NCBI RefSeq assembly: GCF_002847445.1
Contig: NZ_CP025431.1
Location: forward strand, 1-64,000
Source of the DNA: Paracoccus zhejiangensis
GTDB lineage: Bacteria > Pseudomonadota > Alphaproteobacteria > Rhodobacterales > Rhodobacteraceae
DNA: 64,000 bases
Direction of reading: 5' to 3'
This document shows, in pieces, positions 45,165-53,748 of the stretch. Made by a program: the position numbers and the translations under genes. The notes below the pieces were generated by a model, which saw nothing but the letters and a program-made list of their open reading frames with translations, was not told the DNA's origin and made no database searches. The first letter of the stretch is position 1. Every line of letters starts with the position of its first letter.

Positions 45165-45631
45165 TTTCGCCCCAGCAGCGCATTCTCCAGACGGCCGGTG
45201 GCGCGGCATTCGGTGCCATCGGCGAAACGCCCGCTGTCGGTAGTGCCGAAGGCGACGGAATTCGGCGCCCCGCCCCCGGCTGCGGCGGAGGTAACCAGAT
45301 AGGCGGTTTCCGCGCGCAGGGTCGGGCCATCGGCGGTCAGCGTCGTGCGGCTGTCGAGGATCATCGACCGTGTCGCGGGCCCCCCGCTGCAGGCGATATA
45401 GTCGCGCGGCGGGCCGCCATAGGTGACGATGCTGGCCGAATCGCCGACCGTCTGACTACTAGCGCCGATCATCCGCGCGTGGCCCGCAACCGCCGGCAAC
45501 AGCGTGGCCGCAGGCGAGCCGTCAGGCGTCGAGATGGACGCCGGTCCCGAGGTCGAGGTTTCGGCGCAACCCGTGAGGTGCAGGGCCGAACCGAGAAGCA
45601 AAATCGCAATCATGGCAGAATGGCGGCACAT
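45161..45631 (-). CDS. Putative outer-membrane lipoprotein
   Basis: A 156-residue protein with a type II signal: MCRHSAMIAILLLGSALHLTGC, where LTGC is the lipobox and Cys22 the lipidated residue. The mature part is rich in Ser, Thr, Ala and Gly and shows no domain I recognise. The ATG at 45631 gives the signal; the frame opens 81 bases earlier but has no hydrophobic start. The stop overlaps the radical SAM gene start, so both are co-translated, and the lipoprotein may be connected to that enzyme's function. Confidence 0.65.
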   Translation of the reverse strand: MCRHSAMIAILLLGSALHLTGCAETSTSGPASISTPDGSPAATLLPAVAGHARMIGASSQTVGDSASIVTYGGPPRDYIACSGGPATRSMILDSRTTLTADGPTLRAETAYLVTSAAAGGGAPNSVAFGTTDSGRFADGTECRATGRLENALLGRK

Positions 45632-45715
45632 GACTCCCCCTATTCTTATCGCGGTGATTATGCTAAGTTTATCTCGCTCATTTAGCCACGGATCCGTCAA
45701 TATTGGAAGCATTCA

Positions 45716-46030
45716 ATGGCGCGCTGGACCAGGGTTATAAACTTCCTTCGGGCTGCGATGGCCTCGTCCATCGCCTTGACCGCTGCGGGCGTCACCAGGG
45801 TCGAGGCGCAGAGCGCGTCGGCCAATGCCTATCGTCAGGCCAAGCAGGCCGGGTCGATTGCAGCACTTGAGAAATTCATCGAGGCCTATCCGCTGTCGCC
45901 CGAGGCGAATGCCGCCTTCCGTGACATCGTGCTGCTGACCCGGCGCTCGACGCTGGTCGATGGCGCGCCGGCCGGGCTGGCGCCCTCTGCACCTGCCGCT
46001 TCGGCGACCCGAGGGATCGAGGCTTACTAG
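45716..46030 (+). CDS. Small exported protein of unknown function
   Basis: A 104-residue protein with a signal peptide: MARWTRVINFLRAAMASSIALTAAGVTRVEAQS, cleaved after VEA or nearby. The mature segment (NAYRQAKQAGSIAALEKFIEAYP, then SPEANAAFRDIVLL) resembles a single tetratricopeptide-like helical pair. GGAAG lies before the ATG. It lies 16 bases before the caspase-like SEL1 protein gene and may be expressed with it. I do not recognise the family. Confidence 0.6.
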   Translation: MARWTRVINFLRAAMASSIALTAAGVTRVEAQSASANAYRQAKQAGSIAALEKFIEAYPLSPEANAAFRDIVLLTRRSTLVDGAPAGLAPSAPAASATRGIEAY

Positions 46031-46046
46031 GCAAGGGGTATCGGGC

Positions 46047-48110
46047 TTGACGCAGCTTGCACGATACCTGGGGCAAATCCTCGCACTGACGTTGCTCTGC
46101 GTGGCCATCCTGTTCCAGACGGCGCGCGGCGAAACCGAGGCTCAGGCGCGCATCGCCATCCTTATCGGCAATTCCGGTTATGGCAGCGGGCTGTCGCTGC
46201 CCAATCCGGTCAACGATGTCCGCGCCCTTGGCAATGTGCTGGCCGAGCTGGGGTTCAAGGTCCATGCGCTTGAAGACGGAAACCTGCAGCAGATGCGGGA
46301 TCATCTGGACTACGCGCTCGAGGATGTGCCGGACCATGCGATGCTGCTGTTCTTCTATGCCGGTCATGCGGTGCAGAAGAACAATGTGAACTGGCTGTTG
46401 CCGATCGATTTCGTGCCGACGAAAGGGGTTCGTGTCGAAGAGACCGCCCTTGGCAGCGACGAGATCCTGAAAAATCTCGAGACCGTGCCGGACGCCACCC
46501 GGATCGTCATTCTGGATGCCTGCCGCAACTACCCGCTTGGCGATGCCGACGAGGTGGTGGGCAATGGTCTCGCCGGCCTGATCACCCAGGGCAACAGCCT
46601 GATCGCCTATGCCACGCTGGCCGGTGACGTGGCCCGCGATGGCAACGGGCCGAACAGCCCCTATACCGGGGCGCTGGTCTCGGCGCTGAACACGCCGGGG
46701 CTGGAGCTTTACGACCTGTTCCGCACCGTGCGCTACAAGGTGCGCAGCGCGACCGACGGGCTGCAACTGCCCTGGGTCTCGGGCTCGCTGCCGCCCGGCA
46801 TCGTGCTGAATGCCAGCATCGAGGAAAGCCCGGCCGAACTGGCGCAGCTGGACGGGCTGGACCCGATCCAGGCGGTGCATTGGCGGGCCATCGCACGCAG
46901 CAACGATCCCGGCGATTTCGAGGCCTTCGTGACCGCCTATGCCGACTCGCCCGCGCGCAACATCGCGCTGCAGCGCGAACAGGAATTGCTGGCCGAACAG
47001 GTCGAGCCGACGCCGCCAGTACAGATCGATGTCGTGTCGCCGGAAGGCGCGCCCTTCACCATCACGGCCTGCGACACATGGGTCTCGGACCCGCTGGACC
47101 CCAAGCGCATCGCGCCGGGCGTACCCTGGGGCCTGGTGAATACCCGCAACGCCATCCGCGACTGTTCCATCGCCCTTTCACAGGACCCCGACAATCCGCG
47201 GCTGTCCTTCCTGCTGGCCCGGGCGCTGGATATTGCCGAGAATTTCGACGACGCCCTGCGCTTCTACGAACGCGCGGCGGCGGCGGGCTATGGCGCCGCA
47301 AGCCGCAACCTGGGCTACATGTATCGCAATGCTCGCGGCGTGGCGCCCGATGACAGCCTGGCGGCGAGTTTCTATTTCCAGGCCTCTCTGGATGGCGTGG
47401 TCGATGCCCGCAAGGCGCTGGCCAAGCTTTACGAGGAAGGCTGGGGCGTGCCGCAGTCCTATCCCGAGATGCTGCGCTGGCTGAACCTGTCGGCCGAGGA
47501 GAACTATCCCAATTCTCTCGACCACCTGGGCAATCTCTATCGCACCGGCACCTATGTCCCGCAGGACGATGCCAAGGCGCTGGAACTGTATCAGCGCGGG
47601 GCTTCGGTCGGCTATGGCAATGCGATCGCCAATCTGGCGCGGGTCTATCGCGACGGGCTGGGGGTAGGGGAAGACCGCGCCCGCGCCATGACGCTGTACC
47701 AGTCAGCGGTCGATCGCGGCAATGCCTTCGCGCCTTATCATCTGGGCCGCATGCTGCTGGACCCCAAGGGCGACGAGCTGGCCGATCCGGTTCGCGCCCG
47801 CGAACTGTTGGAGCTGTCGGCCGAGCGGGGCTATTCTTGGGCACTGTGGCAGCTGGCCCGCAGCTGGAAGGATGGCGATTTCGGCGAGGTCGACCTGGAC
47901 ACGGCCGCCTTCTACCTGTGGATCGGCGCCGAGGCCGGCAATTCCATGCGCAACACCGACGGCGAGAAGCTGGTCGCTGACGCGACCGAGCTGCTGCAGG
48001 AGATCGAGCCGCAACTGTCGCAGGCCCGGCGCGATGCGGTGGAACAGCGCACCCAGCAATGGCTGAAGCAGAACAGCCTGCTGGATTTCAGCCTGCTGTT
48101 TCCCTACTAA
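46047..48110 (+). CDS. Exported caspase-like (C14) protein with SEL1 repeats
   Basis: A 687-residue protein. A signal peptide or anchor (LGQILALTLLCVAILFQTARG) is followed by a caspase-like domain: IAILIGNSGYGSG, NDVRALGNVLAELGFKV, catalytic His107 in YAGHAVQ, and Cys159 in ILDACRNYP. From about residue 370 there are Sel1-type repeats such as AAAAGYGAASRNLGYMYRNARG and AKLYEEGWGVPQS. The start is TTG at 46047, after CAAGGGG; no ATG occurs before the signal. Both catalytic residues are present, so it may be a functional peptidase. It lies near a kinase and T6SS genes, which hints at secretion or stress function. Confidence 0.8.
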   Translation: MTQLARYLGQILALTLLCVAILFQTARGETEAQARIAILIGNSGYGSGLSLPNPVNDVRALGNVLAELGFKVHALEDGNLQQMRDHLDYALEDVPDHAMLLFFYAGHAVQKNNVNWLLPIDFVPTKGVRVEETALGSDEILKNLETVPDATRIVILDACRNYPLGDADEVVGNGLAGLITQGNSLIAYATLAGDVARDGNGPNSPYTGALVSALNTPGLELYDLFRTVRYKVRSATDGLQLPWVSGSLPPGIVLNASIEESPAELAQLDGLDPIQAVHWRAIARSNDPGDFEAFVTAYADSPARNIALQREQELLAEQVEPTPPVQIDVVSPEGAPFTITACDTWVSDPLDPKRIAPGVPWGLVNTRNAIRDCSIALSQDPDNPRLSFLLARALDIAENFDDALRFYERAAAAGYGAASRNLGYMYRNARGVAPDDSLAASFYFQASLDGVVDARKALAKLYEEGWGVPQSYPEMLRWLNLSAEENYPNSLDHLGNLYRTGTYVPQDDAKALELYQRGASVGYGNAIANLARVYRDGLGVGEDRARAMTLYQSAVDRGNAFAPYHLGRMLLDPKGDELADPVRARELLELSAERGYSWALWQLARSWKDGDFGEVDLDTAAFYLWIGAEAGNSMRNTDGEKLVADATELLQEIEPQLSQARRDAVEQRTQQWLKQNSLLDFSLLFPY

Positions 48111-48114
48111 CCGC

Positions 48115-49305
48115 TCAACCGGTCCCGAACAGATCCCGACTATAAACCTTGCCAGCGACATCGGACAGAAGCGGGCTGTGGCGGTTGGCGAGGATCAGGT
48201 CGGCCTCGGCCTTGAAGGCGTCGAGATCGCGGATCACGCAGCTGCCGAAGAACATCCCTTCGGTCAGCACCGGCTCGTAGACGATGACCTCAATGCCTTT
48301 CGCCTTGATCCGCCGCATGATCCCCAGGACCGAGCTGTTGCGGATGGTTTCGCTTCCCGCCTTCATCGCCAGCCGGAAAATGCCGACCACGCGCGGCTGC
48401 CGCGCCGCGATCTGTTCGGCGATGAAATCCTTGCGCGTGGTATTCGACTGCACGATGGCCGAGATCAGGCTTTGCGGCACGCCCTTGTAATTGGCCAGCA
48501 ATTGCCGGGTATCCTTGGGCAGGCAATAGCCGCCATAGCCGAAGCCGGGATTGTTGTAATGATCGCCGATCCGCGGGTCGAGGCCGACGCCCTCGATGAT
48601 CTCGCGGGGGTTCAGCCCGTGGCTGAGGGCATAGCTGTCCAACTCGTTGAAGTAGGCGATCCGGAGCGCGAGATAGGTGTTCGCGAAAAGCTTGATCGCC
48701 TCGGCCTCTTCAGCCCCGGTGAACAGCACCGGCATGTCCTTGCGGATAGCGCCCTCGACCATCAGCGCGGCAAAGCGGCGCGCGGCGGGGCCGCGATCGC
48801 CGACCACGATGCGCGCGGGATAGAGGTTGTCCTGAAGTGCGCTGCCTTCGCGCAGGAACTCGGGCACGAAGAAGATGCCGTCATGGCCGGTCTCGGCCCG
48901 CATCCGGGTGACAAAGCCGACCGGCAGGGTGGATTTGATGACGATGGCCGCCTGCGGGGCAAGACGCCGCGCCGCGCCGATCACCGCCTCGACCGACGCG
49001 GTGTCAAAGCGGTGGCTGCCCGGGTCGTAATCGGTAGGCGTGGCGATGATGACGAAATCGGCCCCGGTCAGCGCCTGCACGGGATCGGTAGCAGCGGTCA
49101 GGTCCAACGGTTTCTCGGCCAGGTAGCGCGAGGCCAGCGCATCCTCGACCGTCGAGCGGCGCGCATTGACCTGTGCCACGCGATCCGCGTCGATATCCAG
49201 CGCCCGGACCCGATGGTTCTGCGCCAGCAGCACCGCGTTCGACAGGCCGACATGGCCAAGCCCGGCAACCGCGATTGTCGTTCTGCGAGGGGTCTGCGCG
49301 GTCAT
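48115..49305 (-). CDS. ugd: UDP-glucose 6-dehydrogenase
   Basis: A 396-residue UDP-sugar dehydrogenase that makes UDP-glucuronic acid for exopolysaccharide or LPS. IAVAGLGHVGLSNAVLLAQ is the NAD-binding loop, VIKSTLPVGFV and EFLREGSAL follow, and GFGYGGYCLPKDTRQLL carries the catalytic Cys261. SETIRNSSVLGIMRRIK marks the C-terminal nucleotide-sugar domain. It ends four bases from the caspase-like gene in convergent orientation. The nearby glycosyltransferases could use its product. A GDP-mannose or UDP-ManNAc dehydrogenase is a less likely alternative. Confidence 0.85.
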   Translation of the reverse strand: MTAQTPRRTTIAVAGLGHVGLSNAVLLAQNHRVRALDIDADRVAQVNARRSTVEDALASRYLAEKPLDLTAATDPVQALTGADFVIIATPTDYDPGSHRFDTASVEAVIGAARRLAPQAAIVIKSTLPVGFVTRMRAETGHDGIFFVPEFLREGSALQDNLYPARIVVGDRGPAARRFAALMVEGAIRKDMPVLFTGAEEAEAIKLFANTYLALRIAYFNELDSYALSHGLNPREIIEGVGLDPRIGDHYNNPGFGYGGYCLPKDTRQLLANYKGVPQSLISAIVQSNTTRKDFIAEQIAARQPRVVGIFRLAMKAGSETIRNSSVLGIMRRIKAKGIEVIVYEPVLTEGMFFGSCVIRDLDAFKAEADLILANRHSPLLSDVAGKVYSRDLFGTG

Positions 49306-49313
49306 CGGGGAAA

Positions 49314-51395
49314 CTAGGGCCGGGCGTCGATGATGCGAGAGGCGACACCGATGATCTGGTCCTCGCGGCCCTTCAGCGTTTCGGCCAGCGCCTCGGCGAC
49401 CGAGCCGACGCTTTCGTCGCGCGGTCGCCGCAGGTCGAAAAGCGGGGTTTTCGACAGGATGGCGATGATCTCGGACTTGCCGTAATTACCGTCGGTCACC
49501 CGGATGCCGATGCGCTTGGTGTCCTCCTTGACCTCGTCGATGGACCACAGCACCCGCACCCGCCGCACGCCGCTGTCCACCTCGCCCAGATCATCGACCA
49601 ACGATTCGGGCTGGTTGATATTGGGCAGCACGTGGAAGACCTTGCCGGTATTGTCGACCGCCATCACCCACAGCGACGCCCCGGTCACGGTGGCGGGGAA
49701 TTGCACATCGACCACCGGGTTCTGGCCGGTCCGGAAGACGCCGTTCAACACCGCCTCCCCGGTATCGCCGCGCCCCACCCAGAGCGACATTCCGCCCGAG
49801 GCCGCCGCCGCCGGAAGGACCGAGCGGATCTCGCAGAGGTCGGGGTTCAGCACCGTGCCCTCGACCCGCAACTCGCGGTCGCCGATCAGCGGGGCCAGCG
49901 CGGTCTGGATGGTCTTGGCATCATCGGCGCTGGCCAGATCGCCGGTCACGGTGATGCGGTCGCGCAGGCCGAACTCGGTCGGTTGATCTTCCGGCGCGGT
50001 CAAGGGCCCGCAGGTCGCGATCTGGTCAAGCTGGGGCTGCAACGTCGCCCAGCTGAGTGTCTCGGGCCCCGCCGCCAGATCGGTCTGGACCGACATGCCC
50101 GACTCCGGCTGCCATCCCTCCAGCGTCGCCTTGAAAGCCTCGCGCGTCGCCGCATCGGGCGCAAGGCCAGAGATGCGGGCGCTGGTATCGCTGACCGCCA
50201 GATCCCATTGCGTCAAGGCCGAGGCCAGCGTCATCAGGTCGGCCATGTTGTCGGGCCAGGTCGGGCCGGGCATCCCGCGCGCCAGCGTGAGAGCATCCTC
50301 GGGCGCGGTTGCGCCGGTCACCTCGGCAAAGGCGGCGCGCAGGGCGGTGGCGGTCTCGGCGTCTGGGGCATTGCCCGACAGGCTGCCGGTGCCATCCGCT
50401 GCGAGGCTGGCGTTCAGGCGATAGGGCGCCGCCTCGGGCAAGGCCGGGGCAAGGGCGCCGCTGGACCAGAGCCAGCCGCCCGCGCCCGCCAGAAGCAGCG
50501 CCAGCGCCCCAAGAATCAGCGGCAGTCGGGTTTTTCGCTGAGGGGCTTTCGGGTTGATCCGCGTGGGCTGGGTGCCGGGTTTCAGCCAGCCATCCAGCCG
50601 CGCCAGCGCCTCGGCCGCGCTTTGCGGACGCTGCGCCGGGTCGGGGGCGGCCAGCCAGTCGATCAGGTCCTTCAGCGGCGGTTTCAGATCCGATGTGTCC
50701 AGCGGGTTGCGCTTGTAGCGAACGACCTCGCCGGGGTTCATCCCGACCTCGGGCACCGCCTGCCGCGCCGCCGCCAGCAGCAGCGCGCCCAGACCATAGA
50801 GATCGGCGCGGAAATCGGACTTGCCGTCCAGCTGCTCGGGCGCGGCGTATTCGTACTTGCCGGCGAATTCATTGCCGACAATGGTGCGCGCCCCGGCTGC
50901 GGTATCCTTGGCGATGCCGAAATCGATGATCGTCGCCCGATCGGGCCGGCCGCTGCGCAGGATGATGTTGTCGGGCGACAGGTCGCGATGGACGATGCCC
51001 CGGCTGTGGGTCGCGACCAGCCCTTCCAGCACCCGATGGGCGACGATCATCAGCGACCTGTCGTCCAGCCGCTGTTCCAGCATGACCTGGTTCAGCGACG
51101 GCCCGTCGATATAGTCCATGACCAGAAAGACATGCCCGGCATCCGAGCGCGAACATTCCGAATAACGCACCACCGCATCATTGATGATATCGCGCATTTG
51201 TTCTTCGCGCTTTATCAGCTCGACATAATCCGAATTTCCCGAAAAACGGGTATTCAGCGCCTTGATGGCGACATCCCGCTCGACCACCTGGTTGCGGGCA
51301 AGATAGACCTCGCCCGTTCCACCGCGTCCGATAACCCGAATGATTTCATAGGTATTGTTGAGAACCTGACCGGGGCTGAAGATATCGGAATGCAT
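49314..51395 (-). CDS. Membrane Ser/Thr protein kinase, T6SS PpkA-like
   Basis: A 693-residue protein. Residues 15-265 are a Hanks-type kinase: glycine-rich GRGGTGEVY, the VAIKAL lysine, HRDLSPDN with catalytic Asp138, and IDFGIAKD. A helix LPLILGALALLLAGAGGWLW near residue 300 anchors it in the membrane. The outside part has two short alpha/beta repeats and a late SLWVMAVDNTGKVFHVLPNI region similar to DUF4384-type domains. The start at 51395 (MHSDIFSPG) follows AAGGATACC. In Pseudomonas PpkA controls T6SS through Fha and PppA; neither is in this window. Its place before the T6SS effector genes supports such a role. Confidence 0.75.
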   Translation of the reverse strand: MHSDIFSPGQVLNNTYEIIRVIGRGGTGEVYLARNQVVERDVAIKALNTRFSGNSDYVELIKREEQMRDIINDAVVRYSECSRSDAGHVFLVMDYIDGPSLNQVMLEQRLDDRSLMIVAHRVLEGLVATHSRGIVHRDLSPDNIILRSGRPDRATIIDFGIAKDTAAGARTIVGNEFAGKYEYAAPEQLDGKSDFRADLYGLGALLLAAARQAVPEVGMNPGEVVRYKRNPLDTSDLKPPLKDLIDWLAAPDPAQRPQSAAEALARLDGWLKPGTQPTRINPKAPQRKTRLPLILGALALLLAGAGGWLWSSGALAPALPEAAPYRLNASLAADGTGSLSGNAPDAETATALRAAFAEVTGATAPEDALTLARGMPGPTWPDNMADLMTLASALTQWDLAVSDTSARISGLAPDAATREAFKATLEGWQPESGMSVQTDLAAGPETLSWATLQPQLDQIATCGPLTAPEDQPTEFGLRDRITVTGDLASADDAKTIQTALAPLIGDRELRVEGTVLNPDLCEIRSVLPAAAASGGMSLWVGRGDTGEAVLNGVFRTGQNPVVDVQFPATVTGASLWVMAVDNTGKVFHVLPNINQPESLVDDLGEVDSGVRRVRVLWSIDEVKEDTKRIGIRVTDGNYGKSEIIAILSKTPLFDLRRPRDESVGSVAEALAETLKGREDQIIGVASRIIDARP

Positions 51396-51544
51396 GGTAT
51401 CCTTCATCCAGCTATGCTGTCGGCGGGTGCCGTCAATACTGTCGCGTCAGTCTGAAATATAGTCTATCATAACCCGTGATGCGCCATGGATAAATTCATC
51501 GCCCATCCGCCCGGCCCCCTGTCGCTTCTCGGAGGTTTATTCGG

Positions 51545-51628
51545 ATGATTACACCGAACCGGCAGAAATGGCAGCGGCAGGCTGCGGCCTGCAGGGTGCC
51601 GCTGCGCCAGCCGCCATGGTTCGGCTAG
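51545..51628 (+). CDS. Possible 27-residue leader peptide before the DUF2169 gene
   Basis: An ATG at 51545 lies nine bases after GGAGG and opens a frame of 27 codons ending in TAG at 51626-51628. The peptide is Arg-, Gln- and Ala-rich. The DUF2169 gene starts 12 bases after this stop, in the same frame, and has only a weak ribosome site of its own. This suggests translational coupling or a leader; it is also possible that the frame is fortuitous. Confidence 0.35.
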   Translation: MITPNRQKWQRQAAACRVPLRQPPWFG

Positions 51629-51640
51629 GGCGGTGCAGCC

Positions 51641-52726
51641 ATGCGGGTTCTGAACCAGACTGGGTTTGTCCACCAGTTCACCATGGCAATGGACAAGTCC
51701 GGTCGGGAATACCTGTCCTTCGTGGTCAAGGGCACCTTTGATTTCCCGCGCGAGCCGACGGGAAAGCCGCAGCGCTCGGCGGTGCAGCGCCCACTGGTCA
51801 TGGCGGATGAATATATCGGCGCGCCGGGCCTGTCGCCGGTGCTGTGGGAATCCGATTTCGCCTTTCGCAAGTCGCGCTGCGACATCGTGCTGCAGGGCGC
51901 GGCCTATGCGCCGGGCGGCAAACCGGCCGAGCGGGTCCGCGTCGGCCTGAGGGTCGGGCCCTGGTCCAAGCAGTTCGACGTGGTCGGCCCGCGCGAATGG
52001 CGCGTCGTCGGCCCCTCGATCACCGCGACCCGGCCCTATCCCTTTGCCCGGCAGGTGTTTTCCTATGGCACCGCCTTCGGTGGCCCCGACCGCACCGATC
52101 CCGAGGACAAGGCGCCACCCGCCTATGCCGCCAATCCGGTCGGGCTGGGCTTTGCCGGCATCCGCTCGCAATCGCGGCTGACCGGCCAGCCCCTGCCCAA
52201 TACCGAGGCCGTCGACCAGCCGGTGACATCGCCCTATGGCGATTATCGCCCGATGGCACTGGGTCCAATCGGGCGCGGCTGGCCGGCACGGATCCGCTTT
52301 GGCGGGACCTATGACCAGAACTGGATCGACAACATCTTTCCCTTCCTGCCCGCCGATTTCGACGAGCGTTATTTCCAGATGGCCCCCGAGGATCAGCAGA
52401 CCGCCCCGCCGGAAACCGGTGCGCCGGTCACGCTGGTCAACCTGACTCCCGGCGGGCGCGAGAGCTTTCGCCTGCCGGATACCGCCCTGCCCATCCGCAT
52501 CTTCCGCGGCGGCGAGACCTGCCTCGAGGTGGCGCAGCGCCCCGATACGCTGATCTTCGACCCCGAGGCCCGGGTCTTCATGCTGGTCTGGCGGGTCTGG
52601 GTGCCGATGCAGCGGATCATCACCGAATTCACCCAAGGCTGGATCGGCGCGCCGACGCCGGGGATGAAACGCGCGATGCGGTCCGGCAAACGCTATCTGC
52701 GCGGCTTTGCCGAGGCCTTCGCATGA
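51641..52726 (+). CDS. DUF2169 protein, T6SS effector-delivery accessory
   Basis: A 361-residue DUF2169 protein. The family's N-terminus is present: MRVLNQTGFVHQFTMAMDKSGREYLSFVVKGTFDF, with later ADEYIGAPGLSPVLWESDFAFRK and RRPYPFARQVFSYGTAFGG type segments. In many T6SS clusters DUF2169 genes lie beside vgrG and PAAR or DUF4150 genes and are thought to help load effectors. Here the stop overlaps the ketosynthase-like gene, followed by a DUF4150 protein, exactly that arrangement. No enzyme motif is visible. Confidence 0.8.
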   Translation: MRVLNQTGFVHQFTMAMDKSGREYLSFVVKGTFDFPREPTGKPQRSAVQRPLVMADEYIGAPGLSPVLWESDFAFRKSRCDIVLQGAAYAPGGKPAERVRVGLRVGPWSKQFDVVGPREWRVVGPSITATRPYPFARQVFSYGTAFGGPDRTDPEDKAPPAYAANPVGLGFAGIRSQSRLTGQPLPNTEAVDQPVTSPYGDYRPMALGPIGRGWPARIRFGGTYDQNWIDNIFPFLPADFDERYFQMAPEDQQTAPPETGAPVTLVNLTPGGRESFRLPDTALPIRIFRGGETCLEVAQRPDTLIFDPEARVFMLVWRVWVPMQRIITEFTQGWIGAPTPGMKRAMRSGKRYLRGFAEAFA

Positions 52727-53748
52727 GCGTGCCCCTGCATATCCGCGCGGCCGGGATGGTGACGGCGGTGGGCCTCGACTGCGCCTCGGCGGCGGCGGCG
52801 ATGCGGGCGCGGCTGGACGGATTCCAGGAAACCCGGTTCATCGGACCGGGCGGCGGCTGGCTGATCGGCGCGCCGGTGCCGCTGCCGCGCAACTGGATCG
52901 GCGAGAAGCGCCTTGCCCACCTGGCCGCCGGCGCGATCGTCGATGTGCTGAGCAAGGCGCCCGAGCTGGGCAGCGACTTTGCCCTGATCCTGTGCCTGCC
53001 CGAAACCGGACGACCCGGCCGCCCGATCCGCGACGATGCCGGTTTCGCGCGAACCATGCTGGACTGCGCCGGCCTGCCCGCGACGATCAAGACGCAGGTT
53101 GTGGCCCATGGCCGCCCCTCGGGCTTCGTCGCCCTCGATCAGGCCCGGAGGCTGATCGACACCGGCCGCGCGGCCCATGTGCTGATCCTTGGCGTCGACA
53201 GCTACCTGACGACACTGTCGGTCGCGCATTACATCGCCGAGGGGCGGATCCTGACCAACGACAACGCCAATGGCTTCATCCCCGGCGAGGCGGCGGCGGC
53301 GGTGCTGTGCTCGACCGCCGGGCCGCTGCGGTTGACCGGGCTGGGGCTGAGCCGGGAAAAGGCCCCGATCTACAATCGGCAGGACAAGGACGGGCTGGAC
53401 CTGCCGCTGCGTGGTGACGGGATGACGGCGGCCTATCAGGCAGCCTTCGCGCAATCGGGGCGGCGGCATTCGGATATCGGCATCAAGATCGGCGATCTGG
53501 TCGGCGAATCCTACTGGTTCAAGCAGACCGCGCTGGCGATGCTGCGCACGCAGCGCGAGCGCAGCGATGTGCAGCCGATCTGGCCCGTCGCCGCCAGCCT
53601 TGGCAATATCGGCGCGGCGGTGACGCCGCTGATGCTGGGCTGGGCGCTGGAGGCCAAGCGCAAGGGCTATGGCGGCACGGGACCGATCCTGGTCGAAGCC
53701 TCCTCTGACGACGGCGCCTGCGCCGCAGCCGTGGCGGAGGCAGCATGA
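52723..53748 (+). CDS. Ketosynthase-like protein without catalytic Cys or His
   Basis: A 341-residue thiolase-fold protein resembling 3-oxoacyl-ACP synthase. HIRAAGMVTAVGLDCASAAAAMRA is the typical start and NGFIPGEAAAAVLC matches the DGFVMGEG segment. Where ketosynthases have the nucleophile (for example TACASG) this protein reads VVAHGRPSGF, and the last conserved H is replaced (AASLGNIGAAV). So it is predicted to be inactive as a condensing enzyme. It overlaps both neighbours (ATGA junctions), tightly linked to DUF2169 and DUF4150, as a structural or adaptor subunit of the effector-loading module. Confidence 0.7.
   Translation: MSVPLHIRAAGMVTAVGLDCASAAAAMRARLDGFQETRFIGPGGGWLIGAPVPLPRNWIGEKRLAHLAAGAIVDVLSKAPELGSDFALILCLPETGRPGRPIRDDAGFARTMLDCAGLPATIKTQVVAHGRPSGFVALDQARRLIDTGRAAHVLILGVDSYLTTLSVAHYIAEGRILTNDNANGFIPGEAAAAVLCSTAGPLRLTGLGLSREKAPIYNRQDKDGLDLPLRGDGMTAAYQAAFAQSGRRHSDIGIKIGDLVGESYWFKQTALAMLRTQRERSDVQPIWPVAASLGNIGAAVTPLMLGWALEAKRKGYGGTGPILVEASSDDGACAAAVAEAA

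Noticed and set aside
51577..51592. GCAGGC-TGCG-GCCTGC hairpin before the DUF2169 gene
   Set aside because: Six-base stem of a kind expected by chance in this GC-rich DNA, and it lies within the short ORF.
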